This document shows, piece after piece, positions 21,735 to 33,199 of a DNA stretch of 64,000 nucleotides (positions are counted from its first letter, which is position 1; each line of letters opens with the position of its first letter). The notes below the pieces were generated by a model, which was not told the DNA's origin, made no database searches, and saw only the letters and a list, made by a program, of their open reading frames with translations. Both the position numbers and the translations under genes were made by a program. The stretch lies in assembly GCA_902728285.1 (NCBI GenBank), contig CACVBU010000367.1, positions 1,116,001 through 1,180,000 of the forward strand. Direction: 5' to 3'. Origin of the DNA: Clytia hemisphaerica (Eukaryota > Cnidaria > Hydrozoa > Leptothecata > Clytiidae).

Positions 21735-22820
21735 CATTTTTGGACCTACCCCGGTGGGGTGGAGGTCCTATAAATTAACCCGTGTTCGTTAGTTCGTTCG
21801 TTCGTTAGTTACCAACTTTTCTCGAGATTGGCTCATTCAATTTTTCTGATTTTTTGCACAAAGGTGCATTACTATAAACCCTCGAATGTGACGGAGCCCG
21901 ATTTTCGGAAAAAAATTTTTTTCCGGCCGGTAGAACCGGAAATGTCCCGAAAAAAGCGGTTTTTTGAGATTTTCTCGAGATTTTATCATTAGTTTTTTGC
22001 GATTTTTTGCACATAGATGCACATTAGTACTGCCAAAAAGGTGTCGAAAACCGTTTGCCGAAAAAAAATTTTTTCCGGTCTGTAGAACCGGAAATGTGCC
22101 GGAAATCGTCGTTTTTTCACATTTCCGTCACATTTTTTTCAACTTATTTAATTGTTTCTTTACAGAAAAATGTTCTTTATGATGATGCCCAAAACTTAGC
22201 ATCGTTTGATTTCCAAAAAAATCATCTATTGAATCCGGAACTCCTTAAAAATCGCCGGAACAGCCGAAAACCGGCGTAAAACGGTTTTCCTTCATTTTTT
22301 CAACTTATACTCGACAGATTTTCATGATTTTTTGCACAATGATGTAAAATGGCAATGCCCAAAATGTGACAGAGCCCAATTTTCGAAAAAAAAATTTTTC
22401 CGGCCGGTAGAACCGGAAATGTCCCGAAAAAAGCGGTTTTTTGAGATTTTCTCGAGATTTTATCATTAGTTCTTTGCGATTTTTTGCACATAGATGCACA
22501 TTAGTACTGCCGAACAGGTGTCGAAAACCGTTTGCCGAAAAAAATTTTTTTCCGGTCTGTAGAACCGGAAATGTGCCGGAAATCGTCGTTTTTTCACATT
22601 TCCGTCACATTTTTTCAACTTATTTAATTGTTTCTTTACAGAAAAATGTTCTTTATGATGATGCCCAAAACTTAGCATCGTTTGATTTCCAAAAAAAAGT
22701 CATCCTTTGAATCCGGAACTCCTTAAAAATCGCCGGAACAGCCGAAAACTGGCGTAAAACGGTTTTCCTTCATTTTTTCAACTTATACTCGACAGATTTT
22801 CATGATTTTTCTTTCACCGT
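21735..22820. repeat. ~477-bp tandem duplication with internal sub-repeats
   Basis: GTGACGGAGCCC at 21889 and GTGACAGAGCCC at 22366 start near-identical blocks that run through TAGAACCGGAAATGTCCCG, TAGAACCGGAAATGTGCCG and GCCGGAACAGCCGAAAAC. Each block holds degenerate sub-units built on GATTTTTTGCACA and CCGGTAGAACCGGAAATG. The left edge has GACCTACCCCGGTGGGGTGG followed by a GTTCGTTCGTTCGTTAGT stretch. Confidence 0.88.
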
Positions 22821-22829
22821 TAAACATCG

Positions 22830-23647
22830 ATGCGTTTCTTAATTGCTTTCTCCGTTCCAATAGATATATAAATCGAAATTTAAAATTATACATTACTTCC
22901 ATTAAATTCTAATTATTCGTTTTATAAATAGGTAGGTCCATTAAAGTATTACTTGTTAATGTCTCTTTTTGGGTAGAAAGAAATTCAAGCTCAAATCAAA
23001 GCAAGATCAACATACTGCAAAGCTTACAAGCTGGAACATTTTACTTTTTCCCTGCAAAAGTTATCATAAGATTTTTCATCCACTACTGTAAAATATTTTA
23101 TCAAACAAAACAGGAAAAGTCACAAATTCGAAATTGCAAGTATTTATAAAACTGCCAATGATTTGTATACTATACATATCCTTTGTCTTTGAGCAAATGG
23201 TGGTGGGGAGAATATACTATAGCTTTTTATTTACATGGACTTTAATATATAAAAGGGGTAAATATAAGGATATAATCCTCAGGCAAAAAAACAACAACAA
23301 ACAAACTTTACATGATTTGATGTTTTTTAAGAAATTTGTAAGGTGAAAGTTTAGATAGATAACCTTGTTGCAAAGAAATTACAAACTTATTAAAGAAATG
23401 ACTGCTCATAAAAATTTGCTATTCTAAGAAAAGAAATTGTAGTTCCAAGAAAATATAAAAGGAATAAAAGGGAGAGGGTATTCAAAAAGAAAGACATTAT
23501 TTCTTGGAATCTCAGTTTCTTTCTCCCGCCTCTTTTTTTTTGTTTTGATTTTTTCGAATACCGAACACAGTTGGCCTCGCATACGGAAACTCCAATTCAT
23601 ACAATTTGAGCTGTTTTTGTATTTTGTGCCAAAATCGGGGAAGTCTG
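22830..23647. other. No gene seen
   Basis: AT-rich sequence between the 477-bp duplication and the large foldback element; low-complexity open frames only. Confidence 0.4.
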
Positions 23648-23914
23648 CAATCTATGGTGGACTGAAAAACACTTCGAAAAATACTTCACTAATACACGTA
23701 TTCAAGTAATGTTACATTTGTCACGAATGATGACATGTGGCTTTCCCTATCCTACTTCGTGCTATACAAAGCGTAACAAGCGACGACTCACACATTTCAT
23801 ACTACACTTCCATGACTATTTGAAACATAACCTCACTTTATTACGAATGCGTGTCATACTATCATACTAAACTTACACATCACCCTCTACCATGATAACA
23901 CAATACAAAGTGAG

Positions 23915-24635
23915 TATGCAATGTACCCCTCAGGCAATGGTAATTGCAGTAATTTCGGTAATCACGGTAATCACGCGATTACGCCACAACATATCGCCCT
24001 TTATAACGCCCCACCATAATAAGACAATGTATACAGTGTACCCCTCAGGCAATGGTAATTGCAGTAATTTCGGTAATCACGGTAATCACGCCCTTACGCC
24101 AAAACATATTGCACTTTATAACGCCACACCATAATAAGACAATGCATACAATGTACCCCTCAGGTAATGGTAATTGCAGTAATTTTGTAATCACGCCCTT
24201 ACGCCACAACATATCGCCCTTTATAACGCCACACCATAATAAGACAATGTATACAATGTACCCCTCAGGCAATGGTAATTGCAGTAATTTCGGTAATCAC
24301 GGTAATCACGCCCTTACGCCACAACATATCGCCCTTTATAGCGCCACACCATAATAAGACAATGTATACAATGTACCCCTCAGGCAATGGTAATTGCAGT
24401 AATTTCGGTAATCACGGTAATCACGCCCTTACGCCACAACATATCGCCCTTTATAGCGCCACACCATAATAAGACAATGTATACAATGTACCCCTCAGGC
24501 AATGGTAATTGCAGTAATTTCGGTAATCACGGTAATCACGCCCTTACGCCACAACATATCGCCCTTCATAGCGCCACACCATAATAAGACAATGTATACA
24601 ATGTACCCCTCAGGCAATGGTAATTGCAGTAATGG
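23915..24635. repeat. 115-bp minisatellite, left arm
   Basis: About six units of 115 bp: GGCAATGGTAATTGCAGTAA, TTTCGGTAATCACGGTAATC, ACGCCCTTACGCCACAACAT, ATCGCCCTTTATAACGCCAC, then ACCATAATAAGACAATGTAT and ACAATGTACCCCTCA. Several units are nearly identical, so homogenisation is recent. Peptides such as GNGNCSNFGNHGNHALTP are repeat translations. Confidence 0.93.
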
Positions 24636-24832
24636 ATATTTGATGACAACAACCATAACCTTTTTTTCAGTTAAAAGTGAAGAAAGACTTCAAAGTTCAG
24701 GTTTCATTTTCCAGTCTTATAATGAACAGTAACTTACTTTCTAGTAGTAGAGCTGACATCTAAGGTTAAATTAGAAGCTTGTCCCCCCTCCCACATTGTA
24801 TAATTGTCTTATTATGGTGTGGCGTTATAAAG

Positions 24833-25095
24833 CAGTGCCGTAGCAACTGGGGGGGGGGGCACGCTATGCCCCCCCCAATAATTTTTTCAAATATGGTTAT
24901 TTTGCAAAATGCAAAGTTTTTCTTTTATAATTTTTCATAATTGTCTTTTATGTGCATGCTTTGAGATTTTTAAGCAATCTAGAGCTCAAATTTTCAAAAT
25001 TTCCCCCCTCAGGCCAAACCATGGTTGGCCCTCTTGGTGTCACTAAACTTCAGCCCCCCCCCATATTAAAATGCTTCCTAAATCCTACGGCACTG
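24833..25095. mobile_element. hAT5-like MITE, nested (TAAAG TSD)
   Basis: TIRs CAGTGCCGTAG / CTACGGCACTG with TAAAG duplicated at 24828-24832 and 25096-25100. It splits one 115-bp unit: GGCGTTATAAAG ... TAAAGGGCGATATG is the intact unit elsewhere in the array. The interior has G- and C-runs (GGGGGGGGGG, CCCCCCCC) near each end. Confidence 0.9.
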
Positions 25096-25099
25096 TAAA

Positions 25100-25760
25100 G
25101 GGCGATATGTTGTGGCGTAAGGGCGTGATTACCGTGATTACCGAAATTACTGCAATTACCATTGCCTGAGGGGTACATTGTATACATTGTCTTATTATGG
25201 TGTGGCGTTATAAAGGGCGATATGTTGTGGCGTAAGGGCGTGATTACCGTGATTACCGAAATTACTGCAATTACCATTGCCTGAGGGGTACATTGTATAC
25301 ATTGTCTTATTATGGTGGGGCGCTATAAAGGGCGATATGTTGTGGCGTAAGGGCGTGATTACCGTGATTACCGAAATTACTGCAATTACCATTACCTGAG
25401 GGGTACATTGTATAATTGTCTTATTATGGTGTGGCGTTATAAGGGGCGATATGTTGTGGCGTAAGGGCGTGATTACCGTGATTACCGAAATTACTGCAAT
25501 TACCATTGCCTGAGGGGTACATTGTATACATTGTCTTATTATGGTGTGGCGCTATAAAGGGCGATATGTTATGGCGTAAGGGCGTGATTACCGTGATTAC
25601 CGAAATTACTGCAATTACCATTGCCTGAGGAGTACATTGTATACATTGTCTTATTATGGTGGGGCGCTATAAAGGGCGATATGTTGTGGCGTAAGGGCGC
25701 GATTACCGTGATTACCGAAATTACTGCAATTACCATTGCCTGAAGGGTACATTGTATACT
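25100..25760. repeat. 115-bp minisatellite, right arm (inverted)
   Basis: About six reverse-complement units of the array at 23915-24635. One unit lacks several bases at TGTATAATTGTC, matching the unit directly left of the 24833 insertion. Confidence 0.92.
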
Positions 25761-25821
25761 CACTTTGTATTGTGTTATCATGGTAGAGAGTGATGTGTAA
25801 GTTTAGTATGATAGTATGACA

Positions 25822-26129
25822 CAACCTCGTTCCCTGCGTATTATCAGCTTTTTTATACTTACTGATAGCGCTAGATAATACCCTGGCATTGGCTGGTTTT
25901 CGAACGCATAAGATTACGTAATTCAAAAACAAAACGTCAGATTTCATTTGTTCCTGGGTTTGAAACCATTGCATTGCAGTGCAACTTTGTAACGTCAGAT
26001 TTTTTTATGACGTATTGTTTTGAGAAGTTCCCCCTCTGAGAGGGGGAACTTGCATCAGCCAACACCAGGGTATTCTCTGGCGTCCATCAGTAGTATAAAT
26101 AAAGCCTGGGATACACGGGCACGAGGTTG
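25822..26129. mobile_element. 308-bp TIR element nested in foldback arm (9-bp TSD)
   Basis: Inserted in the right arm. AGTATGACA lies at both 25813-25821 and 26130-26138, and the left arm shows the uninterrupted sequence (23848 region). Ends are imperfect inverted repeats CAACCTCGTTCCC / GGGCACGAGGTTG. Subterminal pairs (AATACCCTGGCATTGGCTGG against CAGCCAACACCAGGGTATT) and a strong hairpin TTCCCCCTCTGAGAGGGGGAA at about 26029-26049 give it extensive self-complementarity. Confidence 0.88.
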
Positions 26130-26341
26130 AGTATGACACGCATTCATAATAAAGTGAGGTTATGTTTCAAATAGTCATGGAAGTGTAGTATGAAATGTGT
26201 AAGTCGTCGCTTGTTACGCTTTGTATAGCACGAAGTAGATAGGGAAAGCCACATGTCATCATTCGTGACAAATGTAACATTACTTGAATACGTGTATTAG
26301 TGAAGTATTTTTCGAAGTGTTTTTCAGTCCACCATAGATTG

Positions 26342-26890
26342 TAAAATTGCCCAAAATCGTATAGTCTAAGACTAGCAACTCTACCGACTGTAAACTCTTT
26401 TCGGCAAAAAAAACCCGTTTGCGAATTTTCTTCGGCTTTGGGATTTTTTCTTAGATAGTGATTCGTCTTAGACTATAACATAGTCTAGAAGAAGTGAAGA
26501 CTATCAATCCGCTGCTCAAAAGAATATCGTACTCTTTTTCCGAAAATCCCAAACCCCAAAGAAATTCCGAAAATCCAAAATTCCATAAATCTAAAAATTA
26601 CAACTTAAAACGGATCAAAACTCAAAATACTGTGAATCTTGTGACGAGGACGTCATTTTGGCCCTGAATGTCGTCACCGAAAGGGTAATAAATTTTTAAC
26701 ATTACTGAAATGAAATCGATTTCTAATTGATGATCCGATAGATTCTATCGATGATTACCAATCTAATGAAGACTCAATAAGTAATAGTTATCGCATGACT
26801 TTGAGTGCAATACGGGAAATATTTTATGAGCGAGGCGAGCCTTTTTATTAAACGTAAAATTTAATAGATTTAATCTATTTACAGAAAGTT
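26342..26890. other. No gene seen
   Basis: Contains AGTCTAAGAC / GTCTTAGACTATAACATAG partial palindromes near 26365 and 26465, but no TIR pair or exon that I can support. Confidence 0.4.
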
Positions 26891-27050
26891 AATTAAAGGA
26901 AGCCAAAATTCCCAAGTTCAAAAAATAAAAATAACTCGGATAGTTAAAGGAAGCACAATTTTCCGAGTTAGAAAATCAATAATAACTCGGAAAGCTAAAG
27001 GAAGGAAAAATTCCAAAGTTATAAAAGATGAAAAATAACTTCCGGGTCTC
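26890..27050. mobile_element. Truncated copy of the CCGGG-ended foldback family
   Basis: Three degenerate AATAACTCGGA...TTAAAGGAAG units followed by the terminus CTTCCGGGTCTC. This matches the right half of the foldback element at 54349-55602, whose end reads CCGGGCCTC. The other half is missing. Confidence 0.65.
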
Positions 27051-28007
27051 TTTAATTTCGAATATTTTTGTTCGAAAATCTTGCTAGATTCGAATTTTAA
27101 ATTCGAACAAAAACATTCGACCGAAGTTCCCGCCGAAATTATGCACATCAAAATAAAGAAAGATTTTGTCGATCCAGAAGCTTCAAAATAATTGCAGCAG
27201 CTTTTTCAGAGATGTGAAATTATTATACATTACAGTATATACAGAAAAAGAAGATGTATTGTATTTTTTCGATTGAGAACAAATTTTTCATTATTGCGTT
27301 TCTCTATCAGATTGATAACACTTTTCGATGTTTTTCTTCTGATGCATAGATGAGAAAATGGATACTGGTTTAAGCTATGAATGGTCTGCTGAAACAACAT
27401 TTTTGCAACAAAAACTAATTAGGGCGAACTTCTCAACTTTCAACTATCGTCAAGCTGTAAACGTGTCGAATTTTCGAAGTAAGAAGTGTTGATTGTTGAA
27501 GAATTGATGCTGAAAAGTCAAAGACACAGTTTTGTGGAGGATTGGGAGAGACACAAGAGACTTTTTACAAAAACCCCTCGTAACCTGGTTTAATCAAAGA
27601 CATTGAAATTCCCTCGTTTTGTTGTGGAAAATATTCTTGACAAGTATTAAAGAATTTCAAATTTTTATGCATGCATTGATAAAAAAACTATTTGGTTTTT
27701 ACGAACGAAGTGCCGATAGCTGAATTTATTTGCTATGGGTCGTGTCACGTGTGTGTCGAGTAGTTTTGTAATAATTTCTATATATTTCATCAGATTTAAT
27801 TTCACTCACTTTTTGGAAAGAATGGAGTAAGAGCTCATCAAAAAATAGTTTTTTTAACGTTTTTCCATTATTTATTCCGAGAGTTCAGTTCTTTTCGGCT
27901 ATTTTGTTATGATTTTCTCACGCTGCTTACCCAAATGTTAACCAATTTTTATTTAAAGTCGTCCTAAGACTTCATAACACCCCTCTTCTCTCATTGTATT
28001 AGCCATT
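27051..28007. other. No gene seen
   Basis: A TTCGAAT-rich palindromic patch at 27056-27124 and otherwise AT-rich sequence. Confidence 0.4.
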
Positions 28008-28390
28008 TCCAAACTCCTTTCCAATCTCGAGTTATCGCATTTTTTTGTTTTGATGACGTCATCAACTGAAAATGGCTAAAGATTCAGCCAAATTTGAAAA
28101 TCGTGCTCAAGCGTTATAAACTCTTCAACCTCATTCACCATAAAATTCCCGATAGAATGAGGGGTCAACGACCTCCCAACTCCTTTCCAATCTCACGTTA
28201 TTGCATTTTTTTGTTTTGATGACGTCATCAACTGAAAATGGCTAAAAATTCAGCCAAACTTTGAAGTCCTACTCAAGCCTTTTAAACCTTCCCATCTCAT
28301 TCCCCATAAACTTCTCGATCTAATGAGGGGTCAACGACCTCTCAACTCTTCTTCAAACTCGAGATATCGCATTTTGAAGTTTTTCCCAAA
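28008..28390. repeat. ~168-bp tandem repeat, 2.3 copies
   Basis: CAACTCCTTTCCAATCTC starts units at about 28012 and 28180, and a degenerate one at about 28346. Each contains the palindrome GATGACGTCATC and ATGAGGGGTCAACGACCT. Confidence 0.85.
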
Positions 28391-28811
28391 CCCGTGACGT
28401 CAGTGGGTCCCTTTACCCCTAATGTTGTCAACGGTCAATTCGCGAATTTTGAAATTTTTGCGGTCAACAGGTACCTTATGCCCCAAGGGTCCCAAAAAAC
28501 CAAAAAACGTCAATTTTTTCCAAGGGAAAGTGGGTTTTTAAATTTGCGAAAGATTGACACTGCAACGACTTCTTCTTAGAAAACGCTAATTTTCACGAAA
28601 TTTTCAAAGTTGAACCATTCCAGAGGCTAAACATGTTGGAATAGCGGCTAGACGAAAAAAATCGTGAAAAAAAACTGAATTTCCATTTTTAGGGCCCACA
28701 TATCATTGAAATTTTGTAAATTTTGCTTACGCGCATGCGTTTGCCAAAAGAGTCGCACTCCGCTCGCTTACGCTCACTCCGTGCGTAATAATTCAATTCA
28801 CTTAAATCTAG

Positions 28812-29000
28812 TTGGAGCTAAACCTTAGCTCAGGTTAATTCCAAGTCGAATGAAGTACATCCCGCCACCGCACCGAGGCGGCTATGAAATAGTATATTTC
28901 GGCTGCCGGTTATTCTTTCCTTCGACTATATATATCCTACCGTCAAACCCCTTTCAGCGCAGTTCAGCTCAGTCTCAATTGATCACAACTTCAATCTTTC
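28812..29000 (+). repeat. Split repeat A1 with core-promoter-like sequence
   Basis: Starts TTGGAGCTAAACCTTAGCTC and can fold on itself (TTGGA...TTCCAA enclosing GCTAAACCTTAGC; CCGCC...GGCGG at about 28861-28881). TATATATA at 28927-28934 is followed about 30-40 bases later by TTCAGCGCAGTTCAGCTCAG, an initiator-like cluster. A transcription start here would suit a retroelement leader. Identical copy at 32806-32994. Confidence 0.85.
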
Positions 29001-29482
29001 ATCATCTGAATAACGAACAACACGACGAACAACGACCACCATTTCAGCCATTTTGCCGCTATATCTGCTACACGTGTCAGCAACCAGCGTTGAATCCAAC
29101 GGCCCGCCCAAACTTTACAATTCCATCAACAGTGCCAGTTTCTTCAGTAGGCGATGAAACCAATATCCTGGTAACAGTATTCGAAAGCATCCAGCGAGCT
29201 GGCTTCGTCCATCCAAATAACGAACGAACTACAACCTCTTCACCCGCTACCGCCTCAAACGCCCTCACAGGAGCGATCAACAACAATAATGGTAGCCTTG
29301 CTACGAGTAAAAACGTCCATCAACTCTCACGGTTTCCAACTCTCACTGCCACCCCTCCTTTAATTTTCGGTATGAATCTTTGTATTGTTTTCTCTTTTCG
29401 TCTGGATTTAGATAGTCTTAAAAGGCTGGTAAAGTTATTGAGGCAAGTTTATCAGTATTCACCTGAATATGTGGCATTTTAA
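28850..29482 (+). other. Open frame in the retroelement, doubtful gene
   Basis: A 210-codon frame. Its first 50 codons lie in the A1 repeat, upstream of the likely transcription start, so they are unlikely to be translated. The rest is Thr/Pro/Asn-rich (RTTTSSPATASNALTGAINN) with a possible donor TTCG|GTATGA near 29370. There is no internal Met in the non-repeat part. It could be a Gag-like remnant, but nothing identifies it. Confidence 0.25.
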
Positions 29483-29984
29483 ATTCAATCTTTGACTTGA
29501 TTGTTTGCCTCTTCTGGCTTTTGTTGTTCCTTTGCTTTGTTTTGAGGAGTCGTGTCTGTCTTGAATCAAGATAATTTCTGGTACTAGAATTTTGTTCAAG
29601 GCTTAAAAGATTTTCCTGCATTCTGAGTGATTTGTGGCTGGAGTGACACTCGTCATCGTTTCTGGAGTTGTGATTGTCGGTCGTTGTGCTGCTTCATTTA
29701 GCCTTTTGAGAGTTTGGGATAAAGGGGCCTGTTATCCAGTGTTATGGTTATGTATTTTTTATTCATAATTGTTATAAATTAACCGGTCAATGAGCTATGA
29801 AACGATTGTCAAGTTGTTTTGGGATTTGATATGATGGGACAAGTTCTTTGAGAAAATGTCAGCAGATTTAATGATTGTTTCGATTTTGACACGTACGTGG
29901 TATATACAAGCCTGGTACGATTGAATATTTGTATCTGCTTTCTCAAAGTTGAAATGACAAATTGGTGTTGCATGGGATCATCCC

Positions 29985-30400
29985 CCCCAGGAAGATGGGG
30001 GGGGGGGGGATCAGATTTTGGTGCCAGGGGGGAAGTGAAATTTTCAAGCTTGATGGGGGGAGAAAGGCGAATAGGGGGTATATTCAGTCCTCCACCTAGT
30101 GGGGGGGGAGTAATAGGATAAATACAGACCTTTCCTGGTGTGTTTGGGCATTCAGGCTTATGAGCCTGTCTTTCTAGGGATTTTGAGAGTCTTTTTTTTT
30201 GCTATAGTAGCTTGCGAATTGAGGCGAGTCTGGATCATCACTTCGCAACCCTTATACAATACGGCTAGGGGGATTTCCCAATAGGGGGGAGCACGAATTT
30301 TAAAGACAGGTGGGGGGGAAAGGCCAGATGGGGGATTTTAGCTCTTATTAGGGGGGACCAAAAAGCTGGAGGACGCCATGTGTTGTTACTTGTGACTTGA
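29985..30400. mobile_element. G-run-rich insertion, split by a repeat fragment
   Basis: Sequence dominated by GGGGGG and CCCCCC runs, interrupted at 30120-30267 by AT-normal sequence whose last 130 bases are a third copy of the tail of the 0.9-kb repeat (ends CCCTTATACAATACGGCTA). The composition matches the CCCCCC-rich element at 37214-37648 in the opposite orientation. Ends not defined. Confidence 0.5.
30136..30267 (+). repeat. Third copy of the 0.9-kb repeat tail
   Basis: TGGTGTGTTTGGGCATT ... CTTGCGAATTGAGG ... CGCAACCCTTATACAATACG matches the ends of 17207-18102 and 18991-19891. Only the 3' 130 bp are present. Confidence 0.8.
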
Positions 30401-31034
30401 AGAATAAGGGTAGTGATCCAGTTTTTGCTTTTCGTCTTTATAGCCTTTTCGTCTTTTGCTTTAATAAGATCAAATTAAATGCTTGTTATAGTGGATTTTT
30501 GACTGGATTGATGTGTCATTTTGCATATTGTGTTTTGATTTTTGAGATGTTGTCATAAACTTTTTGCAGTTCCAAAATCACCTGAAACATTTTCTGCAAC
30601 TCTCCTTGTTTTATTATTGATTTAAACGACAGCAAGTCAAAAAGGAGGCTGTTCTCTAACTATAATTTCCTCCATTGTTCTGGGGACTGGTCGGTTTTTA
30701 TTGAAAAAATTTTCAATGGCCTGAATTTATTATTCTTAACGTTTAACTAATATCCTACATTTGAGGTAACAACATTTGACCTTTTTAAGCAAGGGTAGTA
30801 CCAGCAATGCCAAACATTCAGGATAAATTTATCAATTCTTTGCTAATGTTTTGAAATTAATCATTTTACAGTGTTGTGTCAAATTTGATTGATCGATATT
30901 CGTTGACTACTATCGGAAGTGTCTATCCTTTTGGGACAAAGGTTTGAAACTTTATAATAAGGGATAAGAAGACAAGTTTGACTGGCAGGTTCACTGCTCC
31001 AATTTGCAGCCAAATGTTTTGACTAAATGCTAAA

Positions 31035-31067
<33 letters not shown>

Positions 31068-32202
31068 GGAAATACTTGATAAGTCAAATTATTTTTGCTA
31101 TAGGAGTTGACGGAGAAAAGGGCTTCACAAAATGACTTAGTCATCCAGTATCTTAAATGGAATCACAACCTAACTGTAACGGTATGGAGTACTTTGAAAT
31201 TTTAGTGCTGTCCTTTCGAGACAAATACTTGCAGAATTTGTATTAAATGCTTGTGGCTCCTGAGTAGCTCAACAATGATTGTTGTTTCAACTTGATAGAG
31301 TCAGTGGCTAGACAAGGACAGTAATGAATTTCAATAGATTTCTCGAGCATGGATACTTTTGAATAATCAAAGGACCAAGTTCAAGTCATTTATGAAAATA
31401 TTATAAGTTAATGGCTAACAGATGATATGTTTTGAACCGTTCGTAATCTCCAAGTTTAGTTTGCAGCGTACATTCACTAAAAACCAAATCTTAATTAGGA
31501 TGTCTTATTTCCGTTTCATGTCACATCTCTGCAAGAGACTTGAATCACATTGTACAGATCTCGAATCAACAGCTTAAATTCAGATCTTTTAAAGCTCTCT
31601 TAAAACTCAAATTTAGTTCTTCAATTTTCCACATGATTGTATTTAGTTTCCTAGCTGATTTTCTTAATGCTGATGCTTTTTGAATATTTTCTCTCTTTCT
31701 ATTTTGTTGCCGTCATATTTTCCGAATTTTTTTTTTTATATCTTTGTTTATAACTCTTCCTACTCCTTTTTTTTTAATTTACAGACTACAATTTCTAAGA
31801 CACATTTCTTCGTAGAGATTCCTTTTCACAATAATATATGGAAATTCATGGATGGCAAACTTATATCTTGAAGGAAAGTCCATACCCTGCTCAAGCTCCT
31901 TCCTCTTGAACACTGTTTAAATACCCTAAGTTTTTGCATGGGTGGAGCCTCCGCTGCCCTCTCCGCATGTGTGTCTGACTCAATGATACACATTATGGGT
32001 AGACGGTCTAGGGATTGCTATCTTAGGTATCTCAAATCTCTGACCAAGATATTTCTAAGTTTAATTCTAACTTGGCCAAGGTAAAATGTTTACATCACAA
32101 TTTGCAACCTACCTAATGTCATTATGTGTCTAGAATTTCCTCAGATTAATTTCTTTACCCTCCTCTTAATGTTATTCTTTGGATTTGGGTGACGTTGGGG
32201 TA

Positions 32203-32807
32203 TAGGGTTACTCCGTAACCGTTGCATGTCAGTAGTCAGTTACTTAGATTCATCCCCTAAGGTCAAGGATCCAGTTAGATCTGGATTAGGTTCGCACACT
32301 GTAGTCCCAACGGTGTTAAGGTTCGCCAGGGCAACCTCCCTGTTTATTTATTTTAGCCTCCGTCTTATACGGGGCGTATAAGTCTCCGTCATCAAAACGG
32401 GGCTTATCAACCTCCGTCATCAAAACGGGGCTAGGCGACACCTGTCATCAAAACAGGCTAAGTAAGACCCCCGTCATATATAAATACGGGTTACACAGGA
32501 CACCCGTCGTCAAAACGGGTTAGGCTCTCAGTTATATATATATATATCTTGATGCATCCCCAATGTCATCCCAAGTTCTATTATACATTTTCGGCATTCT
32601 TGTTTACGTTTCGAAATATACTGTTTCCATTTCTGCACACTTATGTCTCTATTCTATTTCCTCTGTTGCTCATATCCTTTGGTACCTAGATCAGTGTATT
32701 TCGACCACTTTCAAAAACTTCTCATCTTGCCTCCTTAGTCTGCCTTTTTTGTGTTTTTATTCCTAGGGCCTTATACTTTAATTGCATCTGAGACGTGGGA
32801 ATTAATT
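32203..32807 (+). repeat. Split repeat B1
   Basis: Begins TAGGGTTACTCCGTAACCG (a GGTTACTCCGTAACC palindrome) and ends GACGTGGGAATTAATT. Contains the stem-loop array 32357-32520 and a (TA)n run. An open frame of 67 codons is present in both B copies but has no recognisable product. Confidence 0.9.
32357..32520 (+). other. Array of six similar stem-loops in B1
   Basis: Six consecutive short hairpins: CTCCGT-CTTAT-ACGGGG, CTCCGT-CATCAAA-ACGGGG (twice), CCTGT-CATCAAA-ACAGG, CCCGT-CATATATAAAT-ACGGG and CCCGT-CGTCAAA-ACGGG. The stem changes are matched on both sides (C-G pairing in some, U-A in CCTGT/ACAGG), and the CATCAAA loop is kept in three of them. This is what selection on RNA or single-strand DNA structure would leave. 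Confidence 0.85.
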
Positions 32808-32994
32808 GGAGCTAAACCTTAGCTCAGGTTAATTCCAAGTCGAATGAAGTACATCCCGCCACCGCACCGAGGCGGCTATGAAATAGTATATTTCGGCTGC
32901 CGGTTATTCTTTCCTTCGACTATATATATCCTACCGTCAAACCCCTTTCAGCGCAGTTCAGCTCAGTCTCAATTGATCACAACTTCAATCTTTC
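32806..32994 (+). repeat. Split repeat A2
   Basis: 189-bp copy of A1, directly adjoining B1. It is followed by about 205 bp of different sequence, including the strong acceptor-like CTTCCTTTTCTTTTCTTTTT then AG near 33065, before B2. Confidence 0.88.
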
Positions 32995-33199
32995 CCTCCC
33001 ACCCTCTCCTTAACCCCTGTATTTTTGGTTCTGCTTTCTGCTTCTTCCTTTTCTTTTCTTTTTAGTTACCAACTGCGTTCTCATCCAAGCGTGGTGATTG
33101 CTGCTGCGACGGATCCTGATCTCATGGTTTCTCCTGGGCAAGGCTGTTAACCAGAGATTAGGTCATTTGGGATGCATCATGATACGTTTAGTTCTAAAG

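Larger units (their letters stand above)
23648..26341. mobile_element. Large foldback element with 115-bp repeat arms
   Basis: Outer ends are inverted copies of CAATCTATGGTGGACTGAAA. The left arm (23648 to about 24635) carries the 115-bp array forward; the right arm (about 24793-26341) carries it reversed. The right arm is interrupted by insertions at 24833-25095 and 25822-26129. The unique centre is about 24636-24790. No clear target duplication at the outer ends and no transposase. Confidence 0.88.

Noticed and set aside
23892-25781. Frames rich in GNGNCSNFGNHGNHALTPQHI
   Set aside because: Translation of the 115-bp satellite; the same peptide appears in each unit on both arms.
31040-31067. 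Long T run as a retroposon poly(A) tail
   Set aside because: No LINE or SINE body or target duplication could be seen next to it.
32563-32766. 67-codon frame present in both B repeats (also 33559-33762)
   Set aside because: Identical because the repeats are; hydrophobic AT-rich content with no conserved domain, so duplication is not evidence of coding.
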